Part shown: in pieces, positions 5,770 to 6,037 of the stretch | Position numbering within the stretch: the stretch's first letter is position 1 | Layout of the letters: the number at the start of each line of letters is the position of its first letter | Source of the DNA: Thiotrichaceae bacterium | GTDB taxonomy: Bacteria > Pseudomonadota > Gammaproteobacteria > Thiotrichales > Thiotrichaceae | Assembly (NCBI GenBank): GCA_027008665.1 | Contig: JALVEA010000009.1 | Location: 1 to 6,037 of the forward strand | Direction of reading: 5' to 3' | DNA length: 6,037 nt | Program-made: the position numbers and the translations under genes | The notes under the pieces: generated by a model | Database searches by the model: none | What the model was told of the DNA's origin: nothing | What the model saw: only the letters and a program-made list of their open reading frames with translations

Positions 5770-5991
5770 TTAATGTGGGTTTGTTACCTTGTTATGAACC
5801 ATGTCTGTTTTTTCATCCATTTTGCTGGATTTAAATTTTGGCTTTTTAGTTTCTTTTTTAAGATCCTGAATTTTATCTTCTAAATCGTTAATACGTTACT
5901 CTTACCATTGAAGCAATTCAAGCAGCGTATCAATGAGCCAGGTACGCTCATCTTCTGGGATGGGTAGAAAATTAGGTTTATTTGAACTCAT
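5770..5991 (-). pseudogene. N-terminal remnant of a second transposase, with in-frame stops
   Basis: From the ATG at 5991 the - strand reads MSSNKPNFLPIPEDERTWLI, then a leucine-rich stretch, W-stop-E-stop-RINDLEDKIQDL, a lysine-rich segment (KKETKKPKFKSSKMDEKTD), and runs out of sense to a stop at 5770. Such an N-terminus, a PEDER motif then a Gln/Glu-rich coiled coil and a basic PK-rich linker, is seen in a group of transposases I know from bacterial genomes (IS66-like in layout). The exact family is uncertain. Both internal stops are TAA where the coiled coil would be expected to carry CAA (Gln). No zinc-finger or catalytic domain follows, so only the first 60-70 codons survive. No ribosome binding site is visible before the ATG. 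It is in the same orientation as the neighbouring remnant but appears unrelated to it. Confidence 0.5.
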
Positions 5992-6037
5992 GGATAGTAG
6001 TATAGAATAAAGATACCATATTGCCTATGGATTATGA

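Noticed and set aside
1..6037. tRNA or rRNA genes, or a CRISPR array
   Set aside because: I saw no cloverleaf-like arms with a TTC-type loop, no rRNA-like conserved stretches, and no regularly spaced repeats anywhere in the window.

Overview
The window looks like a chromosomal segment of an AT-rich gammaproteobacterium. The argument rests on gene order and protein families. argH lies back to back with an AlgZ(FimS)/AlgR-type two-component pair, an arrangement known from Pseudomonas. The GcvP tail and the DgkA protein are also of proteobacterial type. Genus and species cannot be decided from this sequence. By eye, base composition is similar throughout, and nothing marks the protein-coding genes as recently acquired.

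Layout from left to right: (1) The last 101 codons of gcvP (glycine decarboxylase P-protein, + strand) run in from the left edge. They are followed 15 bases later by a complete dgkA (diacylglycerol kinase, + strand) with a strong Shine-Dalgarno sequence, probably in the same transcript. (2) A short convergent gap (686-791) holds a compact three-armed inverted repeat that does not look like a normal terminator. (3) On the - strand, 792-1688 encodes a membrane-anchored protein with a long low-complexity linker and a C-terminal OmpA-type peptidoglycan-binding domain. It has its own plausible promoter. (4) Upstream of it, algR (1886-2629) and algZ (2636-3697) form a tight - strand operon. The ribosome binding site of algR lies inside the last codons of algZ, and a probable bidirectional terminator follows algR. 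(5) A 242-base divergent control region (3698-3939) separates algZ from argH. It holds a tandem 9-base LytTR-like motif, a 10-base inverted repeat around it, and a hairpin in the probable algZ leader. (6) argH (3940-5361, + strand) is complete and has its catalytic motifs. (7) The last 676 bases carry no intact gene. They hold two decayed - strand transposase fragments: the C-terminal end of a Tn5/IS4-like transposase, and the N-terminal coiled-coil start of an unrelated transposase with two internal stop codons.

How the genes fit together: AlgZ is a membrane histidine kinase of the short LytS/YehU type and AlgR is its LytTR-domain partner. The LytTR-like repeats in the algZ/argH gap suggest, but do not prove, self-regulation or regulation of argH. 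The OmpA-like protein sits where hemC follows algR in Pseudomonas, so it could be an envelope target or companion of the kinase-regulator pair. gcvP, dgkA and argH are housekeeping genes. I found no clearly novel system. The most interesting parts are the divergent control region, the OmpA-like gene beside algZR, and the dispersed-repeat candidate at 744-775.
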